Shown: positions 1-8,305, numbered from the stretch's first letter. The stretch: DNA of 32,974 bases from QALR01 sp045124015 (GCA_045124015.1 JBGVLA010000154.1:1-32974), one strand, 5' to 3'. Translations and numbers: made by a program. The notes: a model not told the origin generated them from the sequence alone.

Positions 1-174
1 CCCGAAGAATTTGAGGACTTGCAGGATTTTGAGCTTGCAGAGCTCATCGGCAGAAAACGCGGATTTCTCGTTTCGGGCGGCGAGGTCGACTTCTTGCGTA
101 CCTCCAATATGCTCCTTGATGAATTTCGCGGCGGTAAGATCGGACGCATTACGCTTGAGCATCCGAATCTTTGA
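1..174 (+). CDS. ylqF: Ribosome biogenesis GTPase YlqF (RbgA), 3' end only
   Basis: Frame 1 is open from the first base to a TGA at 172-174 and gives 57 residues of a C-terminus. It contains the GRKRGFLVSGGEVDFLRTS stretch and ends in EFRGGKIGRITLEHPNL. This pattern (Gly-rich turn, Asp, Leu-Arg, then a short helix and GK-G-ITLE-P) is typical of the C-terminal domain of YlqF/RbgA, the circularly permuted GTPase that helps mature the 50S ribosomal subunit. ylqF directly precedes rnhB in many Bacillota, which supports the call. The GTPase domain is outside the window, so the identification rests on this tail and on gene order. The stop overlaps a possible ATG at 174 (TGATG), suggesting translational coupling to rnhB. 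Confidence 0.8.
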   Translation, partial: PEEFEDLQDFELAELIGRKRGFLVSGGEVDFLRTSNMLLDEFRGGKIGRITLEHPNL

Positions 175-185
175 TGGGGTACGAT

Positions 186-800
186 ATGCCGAATTATGAT
201 TTTGAAAAAGAGGTCATGGCAAAGGGATATTCTGCCGTTTGCGGTATCGACGAAGCAGGCAGAGGTCCGCTTGCGGGAAACGTCGTAGCGGCGGCGGTCA
301 TCTTACCGCTTGACCTTGAGATCGAGGGATTGAACGACTCCAAAAAGCTTTCCGAAAAGAAAAGGGAAGCGCTTTATGATATCATCATCGAAAAAGCGAT
401 CTATTCTATCGCGTGGGCAACGCCTGCGGAAATCGATGAACTGAATATTTTGAATGCCACGATGCTTGCCATGCGCCGTGCTGTTGAAGGACTTCCCGAA
501 AAGGCGGATTTTGCACTGATTGACGGCAACTGCTCCCGTGGATTTGCCATTCCTACGCAGACCGTTGTGAAAGGCGATGCAAAATCCATGTCCATCGCGG
601 CGGCATCCATTCTCGCCAAGGTTACGCGAGATCGTCAATGCCTTGAGCTTGATGAGAAATACCCTGCATACGGCTTCAAGGGGCACAAGGGTTATCCCAC
701 GAAAGAGCATATGCAAAAGGTCGTGGCGCTTGGTCCTTGCCCCGAGCATCGAAAAACCTTTCTCAAATTTGTAGATAAAATGAAGCATGAAGACAACTGA
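186..800 (+). CDS. rnhB: Ribonuclease HII
   Basis: RNase HII cuts the RNA strand of RNA-DNA hybrids and removes single ribonucleotides from DNA in the cytoplasm. The signature GIDEAGRGPLAG lies at residues 20-31 and supplies the first Asp and Glu of the D-E-D-D metal site (D22, E23). Further acidic residues are in ALIDGN and KVTRD. The length of 204 residues is normal for the short Bacillota form. I chose the ATG at 186 because GGGG at 176-179 is well spaced upstream and the N-terminus then matches the usual distance to the signature. The ATG at 174, overlapping the ylqF stop, would add four residues. The 3' end overlaps yraN by 14 bases, so the genes are probably co-transcribed and translationally coupled. 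Confidence 0.95.
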   Translation: MPNYDFEKEVMAKGYSAVCGIDEAGRGPLAGNVVAAAVILPLDLEIEGLNDSKKLSEKKREALYDIIIEKAIYSIAWATPAEIDELNILNATMLAMRRAVEGLPEKADFALIDGNCSRGFAIPTQTVVKGDAKSMSIAAASILAKVTRDRQCLELDEKYPAYGFKGHKGYPTKEHMQKVVALGPCPEHRKTFLKFVDKMKHEDN

Positions 801-1170
801 GATCGGCGCGGTTGGAGAAGATCTTGCCGCGGAATATCTGAAAAACAAAGGGTTTTCCATCGTGGAGCGGAATTTTCGCACGCGGCACTTGGAAATCGAC
901 CTTATCTGTGAAAACGAAACGCATCTGCTTTTCGTGGAGGTCAAGACCCGAACGGATACGGGGGCGATCTCCAAATACGGCAGACCTGCGGCGGCTGTGG
1001 ATGCGAAAAAAAGACAGCATCTTGTCGATGCTGCATCAAGTTATTTAAGGGCGAACCCAACCTCCAAAAAACCGAGAATTGATGTTTTGGAGGTATATCT
1101 GAACCGAAAAGGTGCGCTTGTAACCCTTTCTCCAAAGGGCATCAAGCATATTGAAAACGCATTGATCTAA
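787..1170 (+). CDS. yraN: YraN family (UPF0102) nuclease-fold protein
   Basis: The 127-residue product starts with IGAVGEDLAAEYLKNKGF and continues with RHLEIDLICEN and LLFVEVKTRT. This is the UPF0102 pattern, a restriction-endonuclease-like fold in which the EID and the EVK residues form a PD-(D/E)XK-type site. The cellular role of the family is not well defined, although the fold predicts nucleic acid cleavage or repair. Length is normal. The start overlaps the end of rnhB, the common order in Bacillota (ylqF, rnhB, yraN), so it belongs to the same operon. No terminator is obvious before the next gene. Confidence 0.92.
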   Translation: MKTTEIGAVGEDLAAEYLKNKGFSIVERNFRTRHLEIDLICENETHLLFVEVKTRTDTGAISKYGRPAAAVDAKKRQHLVDAASSYLRANPTSKKPRIDVLEVYLNRKGALVTLSPKGIKHIENALI

Positions 1171-1198
1171 TGAATATATGTAAGAAAGGCGACATAGT

Positions 1199-2125
1199 AT
1201 GAAATTATTTGATTTTCACTGCGATACCCCCTTTGCTCTTGAAAAACACGGAGAAAAGCTGACAACGAACAATAGACATATTGCCCTGGATAAGGTGGAA
1301 AAATACGATACATATGGTCAGCTGATGGCGATTTTTACGCAGAAATCCTTGCCCGAGGAGGTCGCATGGGGCAGATTTTTCGTCATTCGTGAGGATTTTT
1401 ACTCCAAAATGACCGAAAAAACCGCACTTTGTCATACCTTTGCCGACTATGAAAAGGCGATTTCCGAAGGCAAGCATCCGTTCTTCCTTGCGGTCGAGGG
1501 CGGCGGTCTTCTCTGCGATAAGCTCGAACGCCTTACCACCCTTTACGAGCATGACGTTCGTTTCCTTACTCTCGTTTGGCGCGATGCGGATTGCATCGGC
1601 GGTGCCTTCAATACCGACGTGGGTCTGACCGATTTTGGCCGTGAGGTCGTCAAGAAATGCTTTGAAATGGGCATCGTCGTTGACCTTTCTCATGCCTCCG
1701 ATCCGATGGCGGAGGAGGTTCTCACGATGGCGGAAGCGGCAGGAAAGGCGGTCATTGCGACCCATTCCGACAGCCGCGCGGTCTATGCACACCCCAGAAA
1801 TCTTCCCGATGACTTTGCAAAACGCATCGCAAAGCTCGGCGGTACGGTCGGTATCAGCATGGCGCCCCAGCATCTCGGCGTGAACGATTACGCCAATATC
1901 GATATCATTTGCGACCATATGCTCCATTATCTTGAGATCGGACTTGAGGATTCTCTTACGTTCGGCTGTGATTTTGACGGTCTCGACACACTTCCTGAGG
2001 GCGTGGAGGACGTTTCCAAGATCATCGATATCGCCGATGCGCTCCGCCAAAAAGGCGTTTCCGAGGAACAGATCGAGAAGATCTTCTATAAGAATGCAGA
2101 AAGATTTTTGAAAGAAAATTTTTAA
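1199..2125 (+). CDS. Membrane dipeptidase, peptidase family M19
   Basis: The 308-residue product is a renal-dipeptidase-like zinc enzyme of the amidohydrolase superfamily that cleaves dipeptides, including ones with D-residues. Metal-ligand motifs occur in order: FHCDTP near the N-terminus (H7, D9), a Glu in FLAVEGGG (the bridging residue), DLSHASD, THSDSRAVYAHPRN, and GCDFDG near the C-terminus. No signal peptide or membrane segment is visible, so it is probably cytoplasmic despite the family name. AGAAAGG at 1179-1185 is a plausible ribosome binding site for the ATG at 1199. It lies 28 bases after yraN, possibly as the last gene of that operon, and converges on the DUF1540 gene. The exact substrate cannot be read from the sequence. 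Confidence 0.93.
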   Translation: MKLFDFHCDTPFALEKHGEKLTTNNRHIALDKVEKYDTYGQLMAIFTQKSLPEEVAWGRFFVIREDFYSKMTEKTALCHTFADYEKAISEGKHPFFLAVEGGGLLCDKLERLTTLYEHDVRFLTLVWRDADCIGGAFNTDVGLTDFGREVVKKCFEMGIVVDLSHASDPMAEEVLTMAEAAGKAVIATHSDSRAVYAHPRNLPDDFAKRIAKLGGTVGISMAPQHLGVNDYANIDIICDHMLHYLEIGLEDSLTFGCDFDGLDTLPEGVEDVSKIIDIADALRQKGVSEEQIEKIFYKNAERFLKENF

Positions 2126-2157
2126 GTAGGCGATGCCGTAAGGCATGAAACATGATG

Positions 2158-2189
2158 AAAATAGCCTTCCCCGGTGGGGGGAAGGCTAT
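2158..2189 (-). terminator. Intrinsic terminator of the DUF1540 gene, possibly bidirectional
   Basis: Twelve-base arms (2161-2172 and 2178-2189) form a GC-rich hairpin with a five-base loop. Read on the minus strand the hairpin is followed by four Ts (the As at 2158-2161), so it fits the end of the minus-strand gene stopping at 2204. It lies between two convergent genes and may also stop plus-strand transcription. A smaller perfect palindrome, ATGCC-GTAA-GGCAT, sits at 2132-2145 just after the dipeptidase stop. Confidence 0.7.
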
Positions 2190-2203
2190 CGTAGATACCT
2201 TAA

Positions 2204-2398
2204 TTAGATGTTTTTCTGCTTAAAGGTAGCGCAGACGGTATCTGTGGAGGAGTTTGCGTAGCTGGGACCTACGTTGATCTTAGCTGCGGTGCAGGTGTTT
2301 GTGCCGTTGTGATAGATGCAGTTGGTTACGTCGCAAGAAACGCCGTTGTTTTCGTGGCAGGTCTTGCAGGTCTGTTCATTGGAATGTGTGGTGTTCAT
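2204..2398 (-). CDS. Small Cys-rich DUF1540 protein
   Basis: The 64-residue product matches the DUF1540 pattern: SCDVTNCIYHNGTNTCTA in the middle followed by a hydrophobic strand (KINVGPSYA) and ending in TVCATFKQK. There are six cysteines (C11, C14, C22, C27, C36, C56). The first two form an additional CxxCH at the N-terminus that may extend the usual metal-binding set. The family is widespread in Clostridia and of unknown function. A ribosome binding site (GAAAGGA on the minus strand, about 11 bases before the ATG) supports the start. The gene stands alone with its own terminator. The family call is good; any role in metal or redox sensing is inference. Confidence 0.85.
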   Translation of the reverse strand: MNTTHSNEQTCKTCHENNGVSCDVTNCIYHNGTNTCTAAKINVGPSYANSSTDTVCATFKQKNI

Positions 2399-2518
2399 AA
2401 TTCTAAAAATCCTTTCAGATTAAAAAATTTATGAAAGAAAGAGTTCTTTCGTTATCTATTGTTGACAAAGCGGCGTTTTTTATTCGCTGAACATTCATAA
2501 AAAAGAGGAGGTGGAGAA

Positions 2519-3259
2519 ATGGCGCTTTACGTCATCGGTGATTTGCACCTTTCGCTTTCCACGGAGAAGCCGATGGATGTTTTCGGCTCCCGTTGGACGG
2601 GATATGTGGAAAAGCTGAAAAACGGTTGGCTTTCCCGTGTCAAAGAAGACGATACCGTGATTTTGGCGGGGGATATTTCTTGGGGCATGGACCCTGCGGA
2701 AGCAAAGGCGGATTTTGATTTTATCGAGGCGCTTCCGGGGCAGAAGATCATTCTCAAGGGCAATCACGACTATTGGTGGCAAACGCTGACAAAGCTTAAC
2801 CGCTTTATGGAAGAAAATCACTATAAGACCATCCGTTTTTTGCATAACAACGCCTATGAGGTTGAGGATTTTATCATATGTGGCTCGCGCGGATGGTATA
2901 CGGATGAAAGAGGCGGTGTTGCCGTCCGAGGGGCGGACGCAACGAAGATCGTTGCAAGAGAGGTCCAAAGAATTGCCATGAGCCTGGATGCAGGCAAAAA
3001 ATTACAGGCGGAGGCGCTTTCCCGCGGAGAGGAAAAGGAGATTTTGGCGTTTTTGCACTTTCCTCCCATCTTTAAGGGCTATATCTGCGATGAGATCATT
3101 TTGGAGCTTTATCGCAAAGGTGTAGAACGCTGTTATTTCGGACATATTCACGGCAGTTACGAGGCAGCAAGGGTGATCAACTACTCCGATATCGATTTTT
3201 ATCTCATTTCTGCGGATTATCTGCTCTTTGAACCGCTGAAAATTGAGAAAAAGTTATAA
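2519..3259 (+). CDS. Metallophosphoesterase (COG1768-like)
   Basis: The 246-residue product has the full calcineurin-like phosphoesterase signature: VIGDLHLS at the N-terminus (D8, H10), LAGDISWG, LKGNHDYWW, FLHFPP and FGHIHGSY. These residues bind two metal ions that activate water for phosphoester hydrolysis. Length and the DYWW/HFPP context resemble the group annotated as predicted phosphohydrolase COG1768. The substrate is unknown. The start is preceded by an excellent AGAGGAGGTGGAG region. There is no signal peptide, so a cytoplasmic role is likely. It is transcribed away from DUF1540 and is followed by a separate promoter for tig, so it is probably monocistronic. Confidence 0.9.
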   Translation: MALYVIGDLHLSLSTEKPMDVFGSRWTGYVEKLKNGWLSRVKEDDTVILAGDISWGMDPAEAKADFDFIEALPGQKIILKGNHDYWWQTLTKLNRFMEENHYKTIRFLHNNAYEVEDFIICGSRGWYTDERGGVAVRGADATKIVAREVQRIAMSLDAGKKLQAEALSRGEEKEILAFLHFPPIFKGYICDEIILELYRKGVERCYFGHIHGSYEAARVINYSDIDFYLISADYLLFEPLKIEKKL

Positions 3260-3307
3260 AAAACGTGAATTATATTTGAAATGTTCTCTAAAAATACAAG
3301 AAAAATA

Positions 3308-3336
3308 TTGACTTTTTTCTTTTTGAATGGTATGAT
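3308..3336 (+). promoter_or_regulatory. Sigma-A-type promoter of tig
   Basis: TTGACT (3308-3313) and TATGAT (3331-3336) are separated by exactly 17 bases, placing the start of transcription about 50 bases before the tig ATG. The surrounding DNA is AT-rich and free of coding. Confidence 0.7.
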
Positions 3337-3362
3337 AATACTTGTATGATAAAATAAAATAA

Positions 3363-3382
3363 GGTATTCATAAAAGAATACC
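3363..3382 (+). promoter_or_regulatory. Leader hairpin directly before the tig ribosome binding site
   Basis: GGTATTC (3363-3369) and GAATACC (3376-3382) pair perfectly around a six-base loop and end two bases before the GGAGG at 3385-3389. It may stabilise the mRNA or tune access to the binding site. It is not followed by a U-tract, so it is not a terminator. Confidence 0.45.
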
Positions 3383-3394
3383 GCGGAGGAAAAA

Positions 3395-4693
3395 ATGAAA
3401 CTCTTAAATATTGCCGAAATCGGCGCAAACCAGAAAGAGCTCGAAATTTTCGTTGACCACGAAACTTTCGAAGCAGAATGTGCAAAAGCATACAAGAAAA
3501 ACGTTGGCAAGTTCAACGTTCCCGGCTTCAGAAAGGGCAAAGCTCCCAGAAAGACCATCGAAAGCCTTTACGGTAAGGGCGTATTCTACGAAGATGCGAT
3601 CAACGCGATCCTTCCCACCGCTTACCCCGAAGCTGTTAAAGAAGCAGGTCTCGACGTTGTCAGCAACCCTGACATCGATATCAAAGCGATCGACGAAACC
3701 GGTATCGTCATCACCGCTAAGGTGTTTGTAAAGCCTGAAATCACCGTTTCCGAATACAAGGGTATCGCTGCTACCAGAAACGCTGTTGAAATCACAGACG
3801 AAGCAGTTGACGCTGAGATCGAACGCGTTCGCGCTCGTAACGCTCGTGAAATCGAAGTTACAGACCGCGCTGCTGCGATCGACGACGAAGTTGTATTTGA
3901 CTTCGACGGCTACGTTGACGGCAAGCAGTTTGAAGGCGGCAAGGCTGAAAAGTATAACCTCAAGCTCGGCTCCGGTCAGTTCATCCCCGGCTTCGAAGAT
4001 CAGATGGTTGGTAAGAACATCGGCGAAAACTTCGACGTTGTCGTAACATTCCCCGCTGACTACCATGCTGCTGAACTTGCAAGCAAGGAAGCTACCTTCA
4101 AGTGCCTTATCCACGAGATCAAGGTAAGCGAACTTCCCGAACTCGATGACGAATTCGTTAAGGACGTTTCCGAATTTGATACCGTTGATGAATACAAGGC
4201 TGACGTTAAGGCTAAACTCCAGGCAGACGCTGAAAAAGCAGAAGATGCTAAGGTTGACGAACAGCTTATGAACGTTGTTTGCGAAAACATCGTTGGTGAA
4301 ATTCCGGAAGTTATGTACGAAAACGAAGCAGAAAACTGCGTTCGTGATTACGAAAACAGACTTCGTTACCAGGGCATGAGCCTCGATATGTTCATGAAGT
4401 ATACCGGTCAGACCATCGAAACTCTCAAGACACAGTTCCGTCCTCAGGCTGAAAAGCAGGTCAAGGGTCGTCTCGCTCTTGAATACATTGCAAAGGTTGA
4501 AAACCTCACTGCTTCCGAAGAAGACATCAACACCGAATATCAGAAGATCGCTGACGCTTACAACCTCGAAATCGAAAAGGTAAAAGCAAGCATCGATTCT
4601 GCTGCCATCGCTGCTGACGTTGTCGTTGGCAAGGCTGCTCTCTTCCTTCGTGAAAACGCTGCGATTTCCACCGCTGAAGAAGAAGCAAAATAA
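3395..4693 (+). CDS. tig: Trigger factor, ribosome-associated chaperone and prolyl isomerase
   Basis: The 432-residue product is full length for trigger factor, the chaperone that meets nascent chains at the ribosome exit tunnel. The N-terminal ribosome-docking loop is present as GFRKGKAPRKTIE (about residues 45-57). A central FKBP-type domain follows (DEVVFDFDGYVDG, then GSGQFIPGFEDQMVG), and the C-terminal helical arms fill the remainder. GGAGG at 3385-3389 fixes the ATG. The codon use is strongly biased (GCT, GTT, AAC, TTC preferred), unlike addB downstream, as expected for a highly expressed gene. It leads the tig-clpP-clpX order common in bacteria, but a terminator-like hairpin separates it from clpP. 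Confidence 0.97.
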   Translation: MKLLNIAEIGANQKELEIFVDHETFEAECAKAYKKNVGKFNVPGFRKGKAPRKTIESLYGKGVFYEDAINAILPTAYPEAVKEAGLDVVSNPDIDIKAIDETGIVITAKVFVKPEITVSEYKGIAATRNAVEITDEAVDAEIERVRARNAREIEVTDRAAAIDDEVVFDFDGYVDGKQFEGGKAEKYNLKLGSGQFIPGFEDQMVGKNIGENFDVVVTFPADYHAAELASKEATFKCLIHEIKVSELPELDDEFVKDVSEFDTVDEYKADVKAKLQADAEKAEDAKVDEQLMNVVCENIVGEIPEVMYENEAENCVRDYENRLRYQGMSLDMFMKYTGQTIETLKTQFRPQAEKQVKGRLALEYIAKVENLTASEEDINTEYQKIADAYNLEIEKVKASIDSAAIAADVVVGKAALFLRENAAISTAEEEAK

Positions 4694-4715
4694 TTTGAAT
4701 TTTATATGACAATCC

Positions 4716-4756
4716 GATTCGCAGACGAGCCTTTTCGCCTGCGAATCCTATTTTTT
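4716..4756 (+). terminator. Terminator or attenuator between tig and clpP
   Basis: GATTCGCAG (4716-4724) pairs with CTGCGAATC (4739-4747), followed by a T-rich tract ending at 4756. The loop region itself can extend pairing (CGAGCC with GGCG-type contacts). The tract ends only eight bases before the clpP ribosome binding site (AAGGAGGA, 4765-4772), leaving no room for a promoter, so partial termination is more likely than a complete stop. Confidence 0.65.
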
Positions 4757-4778
4757 GAACCATAAAGGAGGATTTTTT

Positions 4779-5363
4779 ATGGCACTTGTACCAATGGTTG
4801 TGGAACAAACGAGCAGAGGTGAACGCTCGTATGATATTTATTCCCGCCTCCTCAGTGAGCGCGTGATTTTCCTTGCGGATGAAGTGAACGACACAACGGC
4901 TTCTCTCGTTGTGGCACAGCTTCTTTTCCTTGAATCCCAAGACCCCGATAAGGATATCTGCCTCTATATCAACAGCCCCGGCGGTTCTATCACCGCAGGT
5001 ATGGCGATCTACGATACCATGAACTATATCAAATGCGACGTTTCCACCATCTGTATCGGTATGGCGGCAAGCATGGGTGCATTTTTGCTCGCTGCGGGCG
5101 CACCCGGCAAACGTTTAGCGCTCCCCAATAGCGAGATCATGATCCATCAGCCTCTCGGCGGTATGCAGGGTCAGGCGACCGACATCAAGATCCACGCGGA
5201 CAGAATCATCCGTATCCGTCAGACACTCAATGAGATCTTGGCGGAAAAAACGGGCAAGACTGTGGAAGAGATCGCGCGCGATACCGAACGCGATAATTTC
5301 CTTTCTGCGCTCGAAGCCAAAGAATACGGCCTCATCGACAAGGTAATTGACAAGAGAATTTGA
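4779..5363 (+). CDS. clpP: ATP-dependent Clp protease proteolytic subunit
   Basis: ClpP forms the two-ring serine protease chamber that works with ClpX or other AAA+ unfoldases in the cytoplasm. The catalytic triad is visible as S98 (in GMAASMGA), H123 (in MIHQPLGG) and D172 (in ERDNF). NSPGGS near residue 65 is the oxyanion-region motif. The length of 194 residues matches bacterial ClpP1. I place the start at the ATG at 4779, well spaced from AAGGAGGA at 4765-4772. An in-frame TTG at 4755 would start inside the preceding terminator and is unlikely. clpX follows after 10 bases. Confidence 0.97.
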   Translation: MALVPMVVEQTSRGERSYDIYSRLLSERVIFLADEVNDTTASLVVAQLLFLESQDPDKDICLYINSPGGSITAGMAIYDTMNYIKCDVSTICIGMAASMGAFLLAAGAPGKRLALPNSEIMIHQPLGGMQGQATDIKIHADRIIRIRQTLNEILAEKTGKTVEEIARDTERDNFLSALEAKEYGLIDKVIDKRI

Positions 5364-5373
5364 GGTGAACTGA

Positions 5374-6666
5374 GTGGCAGAAAACAATAACGAAAAATTG
5401 CATCGCTGTTCTTTCTGCGGAAGAACCGAAGAACAGGTAACGTATCTCATCCCTTCGGGACGCGGTGCGTATATTTGTGATTTTTGTGTGGATGCTTGCA
5501 ATGAGCTGATTGAAGAATACGAAGCTTCCATGCACGAAACACCCGAGACCGATCTTTCTGAAGTGCCGCGCCCCAAGGAGATCAAGGCGGTTCTCGACGA
5601 ATACGTCATCGGTCAGGATGCGGCAAAGATCGCGCTTTCCGTTGCCGTTTATAACCATTATAAGCGCATTTCGACTAAGAAGCCTACCTCTAAAAAGAAG
5701 GGCAAACAGACGGAAGAAAAGGCGGACGACGGCGTTGAGATCCAGAAGAGCAACGTGCTTCTTCTCGGTCCGACAGGCGTTGGCAAGACGTTCCTTGCCC
5801 AGACCCTTGCAAAGACCTTGCACGTGCCGTTTGCGATCGCAGACGCGACGACGCTTACGGAAGCAGGCTATGTCGGCGAGGACGTGGAAAACATTCTTCT
5901 CCGCCTCATTCAAGCGGCAGATTATGATATCTCGCTTGCGGAAAAAGGTATCATTTATATCGATGAGATCGATAAGATCTCCCGCAGAAGCGAAAACCGC
6001 TCCATCACACGCGACGTTTCGGGTGAGGGCGTACAGCAGGCACTTTTGAAGATCCTCGAGGGTACGGTCTCCAACGTTCCTCCGCAGGGTGGACGTAAGC
6101 ATCCCGGACAGGATTTCATTCAGATCAATACGGAAAATATTCTCTTTATCTGCGGCGGTGCGTTTGACGGTCTCGATCAGCTCATCGAGCAGAGAAACGG
6201 CAAATCCGCGATGGGCTTTGGCGGTGAAGTCAAATCCAAGGCGGACAAGGAAAAGAAGAACGTATACAAGCAGGTTTCGGCGCATGACATCGTGAAATAC
6301 GGTCTTATTCCCGAGCTTGTGGGTCGTTTGCCCGTTATCGTGGCGCTCGAGGACCTTGACAAAGACGCGCTCGTTCGCATCCTCAAGGAGCCGAAAAACG
6401 CCATTATGAAGCAGTATCAGAAGCTTTTCGATATCGACGGCATGGAGCTTGTCTTCACAGATGAGGCGATCACCAAGATCGCAGAGCTTGCCATCGAGCG
6501 TGGCACAGGTGCACGCGGACTTCGCGCCATCATGGAAGAAGTGATGCTTCCGATCTCCTATGAAGCGCCGTCTATGACGGACGTGGAGGCGGTCATCATC
6601 ACCGAAAAGGTGGTTTCCGAAAAGGCAGAGCCTGAATACAGAAAGAAAGCGCTTATTGAGGCTTGA
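5374..6666 (+). CDS. clpX: ATP-dependent Clp protease ATP-binding subunit ClpX
   Basis: The 430-residue AAA+ unfoldase recognises and feeds substrates to ClpP. The N-terminal zinc-binding domain has CSFCG and CDFCVDAC (about residues 11-40). Walker A is GPTGVGKT, Walker B is IIYIDEIDK, and the sensor region and the ClpX-specific RSENRSITRDVSGEGVQQALLK follow. An insertion rich in Lys lies before Walker A, as is usual. The start codon is GTG at 5374, supported by GAGGTGA at 5362-5368. It lies 10 bases after clpP, so the two genes form an operon. A strong terminator follows. Confidence 0.97.
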   Translation: MAENNNEKLHRCSFCGRTEEQVTYLIPSGRGAYICDFCVDACNELIEEYEASMHETPETDLSEVPRPKEIKAVLDEYVIGQDAAKIALSVAVYNHYKRISTKKPTSKKKGKQTEEKADDGVEIQKSNVLLLGPTGVGKTFLAQTLAKTLHVPFAIADATTLTEAGYVGEDVENILLRLIQAADYDISLAEKGIIYIDEIDKISRRSENRSITRDVSGEGVQQALLKILEGTVSNVPPQGGRKHPGQDFIQINTENILFICGGAFDGLDQLIEQRNGKSAMGFGGEVKSKADKEKKNVYKQVSAHDIVKYGLIPELVGRLPVIVALEDLDKDALVRILKEPKNAIMKQYQKLFDIDGMELVFTDEAITKIAELAIERGTGARGLRAIMEEVMLPISYEAPSMTDVEAVIITEKVVSEKAEPEYRKKALIEA

Positions 6667-6672
6667 TTTTTT

Positions 6673-6707
6673 CCCGACGGGGTTCCCGTCGGGATTTTGT
6701 TTTTTGC
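6673..6707 (+). terminator. Intrinsic terminator after clpX
   Basis: CCCGACGGG (6673-6681) and CCCGTCGGG (6685-6693) form a nine-base stem with a three-base loop, followed by ATTTTGTTTTTTG. This closes the tig-clpP-clpX unit. Confidence 0.9.
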
Positions 6708-6715
6708 TTTTTTGT

Positions 6716-6744
6716 AACTTTTTTCTTTCAAAAAGAAAAAAGTT
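6716..6744 (+). repeat. 29-bp perfect palindrome, copy 1
   Basis: Arms of 13 bases (6716-6728 and 6732-6744) flank a CAA loop. The same 29 bases occur again at 22955-22983, with one more paired base at each end. It lies 9 bases after the clpX terminator. It resembles a dispersed intergenic palindrome rather than part of any gene. Confidence 0.75.
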
Positions 6745-6856
6745 AGTTAAACCTATTCCATTTTTCCTGTATTCGTGTTAATATATAAAGAGAATGACTT
6801 ATTATACCCTATGAAAATCATTTCAAAAATGCAATTTATCAATATGGAGGAAACTC

Positions 6857-8263
6857 ATGAAACTTTATAATACTCTTTCCAAAACGGTAGAGGATTTTGT
6901 GCCGAATGAAGAAGGCAAGGTAAAAATGTATACCTGCGGTCCGACCGTATATCATTTTGCTCACATCGGCAATCTTCGTACCTATATCATGGAAGACGTT
7001 TTGGAAAAAACATTCCGTTATCTTGGCTATGACGTAACGCGCGTGATGAACGTAACCGACGTTGGACATCTTACAAGCGATGGCGATACAGGCGAAGATA
7101 AGATGCTCAAGGGCGCAAAGCGCGAAAAGAAGACCGTGCTTGAAATTGCCGAATTTTACAAAAATGCGTTCTTCGGCGATTGCGCAAAACTCAACATCAA
7201 GACCCCCGATATCGTTCAGCCCGCGACAGGCTGTATCCCCGAATTTATTCAGATGGTAGAGACCCTTCTCGAAAAGGATTACGCATATTTCGCAGAAGGC
7301 AACGTGTATTTTGATACCTCTAAGGCGAAGGATTATTATGCGCTTTCGGGTCATAATACCGATGAACTTATGGTCGGCGTTCGTGATGACGTTTCCGAAG
7401 ATACCAACAAGCGCAACAAGAGCGACTTTGTTCTTTGGTTTACCAAATCCAAATTTGACGATCAAGAGCTCAAATGGGAAAGCCCTTGGGGCGTTGGTTA
7501 TCCCGGCTGGCATATCGAATGCTCGGGTATCTGCATGAAATACCTCGGCGATAAGCTCGATATCCACTGCGGCGGCGTTGACAACATTTTCCCGCACCAT
7601 ACCAATGAGATCGCGCAGAGCGAGGCTTATGTCGGTCATAAGTGGTGCAACTATTGGTTCCACGTTCAGCACCTCAACGATGAACGCGGTAAGATGAGCA
7701 AGTCCAGCGGTGAATTTTTGACCCTTTCTCTCCTGGAAAGCAAGGGCTATGATCCGCTTGCATACAGACTTTTCTGCTTGCAGAGCCATTACAGAAAGCC
7801 TCTCACCTTCAGCTATGCAAACATCGATAACGCCGGTGCGGCTTATGCGAAGCTTGTCAAGCGCATTGCCAACCTCTCCCGCGAGGGCGTGGCTGACGCT
7901 GACGCTGTCAAGGCTTATCACGATAAATTTGCGGAAGCGATCGCGCAGGATATGAACACCGCGCAGGGTCTTACCGTTCTTTACGATATGCTCAAGGACA
8001 GCGCGCTTTCCGACGCAACAAAGCTTGCCATCGTTTCCGATTTCGATACCGTTCTTTCGCTGAATCTCGTTCGTGAGGTCGTGAAGGAAGAAGCACCCGT
8101 GGTCGATGAAGCGGATGCGTGGATTTTGGAAAAGATTGCAGAACGTGCGGCGGCAAAGAAGGCGAAGAACTTTGCCGTGGCTGACGCCATTCGTGCAGAG
8201 CTCCTCGAAAAGGGTATCACACTCGTTGATACCAAGGAAGGTACGACCTTTAAGAAGGCATAA
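6857..8263 (+). CDS. cysS: Cysteinyl-tRNA synthetase
   Basis: The 468-residue class I synthetase charges tRNA-Cys. The N-terminus carries CGPTVYHFAHIGNLRTY (C27 as zinc ligand, HIGN as the HIGH motif). The zinc-site residues WHIECSGIC and HCGGVDNIFPHHTNE follow, and GKMSKSSGEF is the KMSKS loop. The C-terminal DALR-type anticodon domain is present. ATGGAGGAAACTC before the ATG gives a strong start. Length is normal. The upstream DNA has no T-box, which is noteworthy because aminoacyl-tRNA synthetase genes in Bacillota often have one. It is followed by a short hairpin element and then rimO. Confidence 0.97.
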   Translation: MKLYNTLSKTVEDFVPNEEGKVKMYTCGPTVYHFAHIGNLRTYIMEDVLEKTFRYLGYDVTRVMNVTDVGHLTSDGDTGEDKMLKGAKREKKTVLEIAEFYKNAFFGDCAKLNIKTPDIVQPATGCIPEFIQMVETLLEKDYAYFAEGNVYFDTSKAKDYYALSGHNTDELMVGVRDDVSEDTNKRNKSDFVLWFTKSKFDDQELKWESPWGVGYPGWHIECSGICMKYLGDKLDIHCGGVDNIFPHHTNEIAQSEAYVGHKWCNYWFHVQHLNDERGKMSKSSGEFLTLSLLESKGYDPLAYRLFCLQSHYRKPLTFSYANIDNAGAAYAKLVKRIANLSREGVADADAVKAYHDKFAEAIAQDMNTAQGLTVLYDMLKDSALSDATKLAIVSDFDTVLSLNLVREVVKEEAPVVDEADAWILEKIAERAAAKKAKNFAVADAIRAELLEKGITLVDTKEGTTFKKA

Positions 8264-8273
8264 GATTTATGTA

Positions 8274-8305
8274 TGTAGGGGAGACCCTTTGTGGTCTCCC
8301 GTTTG
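8274..8305 (+). repeat. TAGGG...CCCG hairpin element, copy 1
   Basis: GGGAGACC (8279-8286) pairs with GGTCTCCC (8293-8300) around a six-base loop. The flanks TGTAGGG and CCCGTTT are shared with the element at 19083-19112, whose inner stem differs in sequence. It may act as a weak terminator after cysS, but only three Ts follow, so it is more likely a dispersed repeat. Confidence 0.6.

Noticed and set aside
2462..2490. Promoter with TTGACA before the metallophosphoesterase
   Set aside because: The -35 at 2462-2467 is perfect, but no acceptable -10 lies 16-18 bases downstream.
6745..6856. T-box leader before cysS
   Set aside because: No specifier-loop layout and no TGGNACCGCG antiterminator motif was found; the gap is short and AT-rich.
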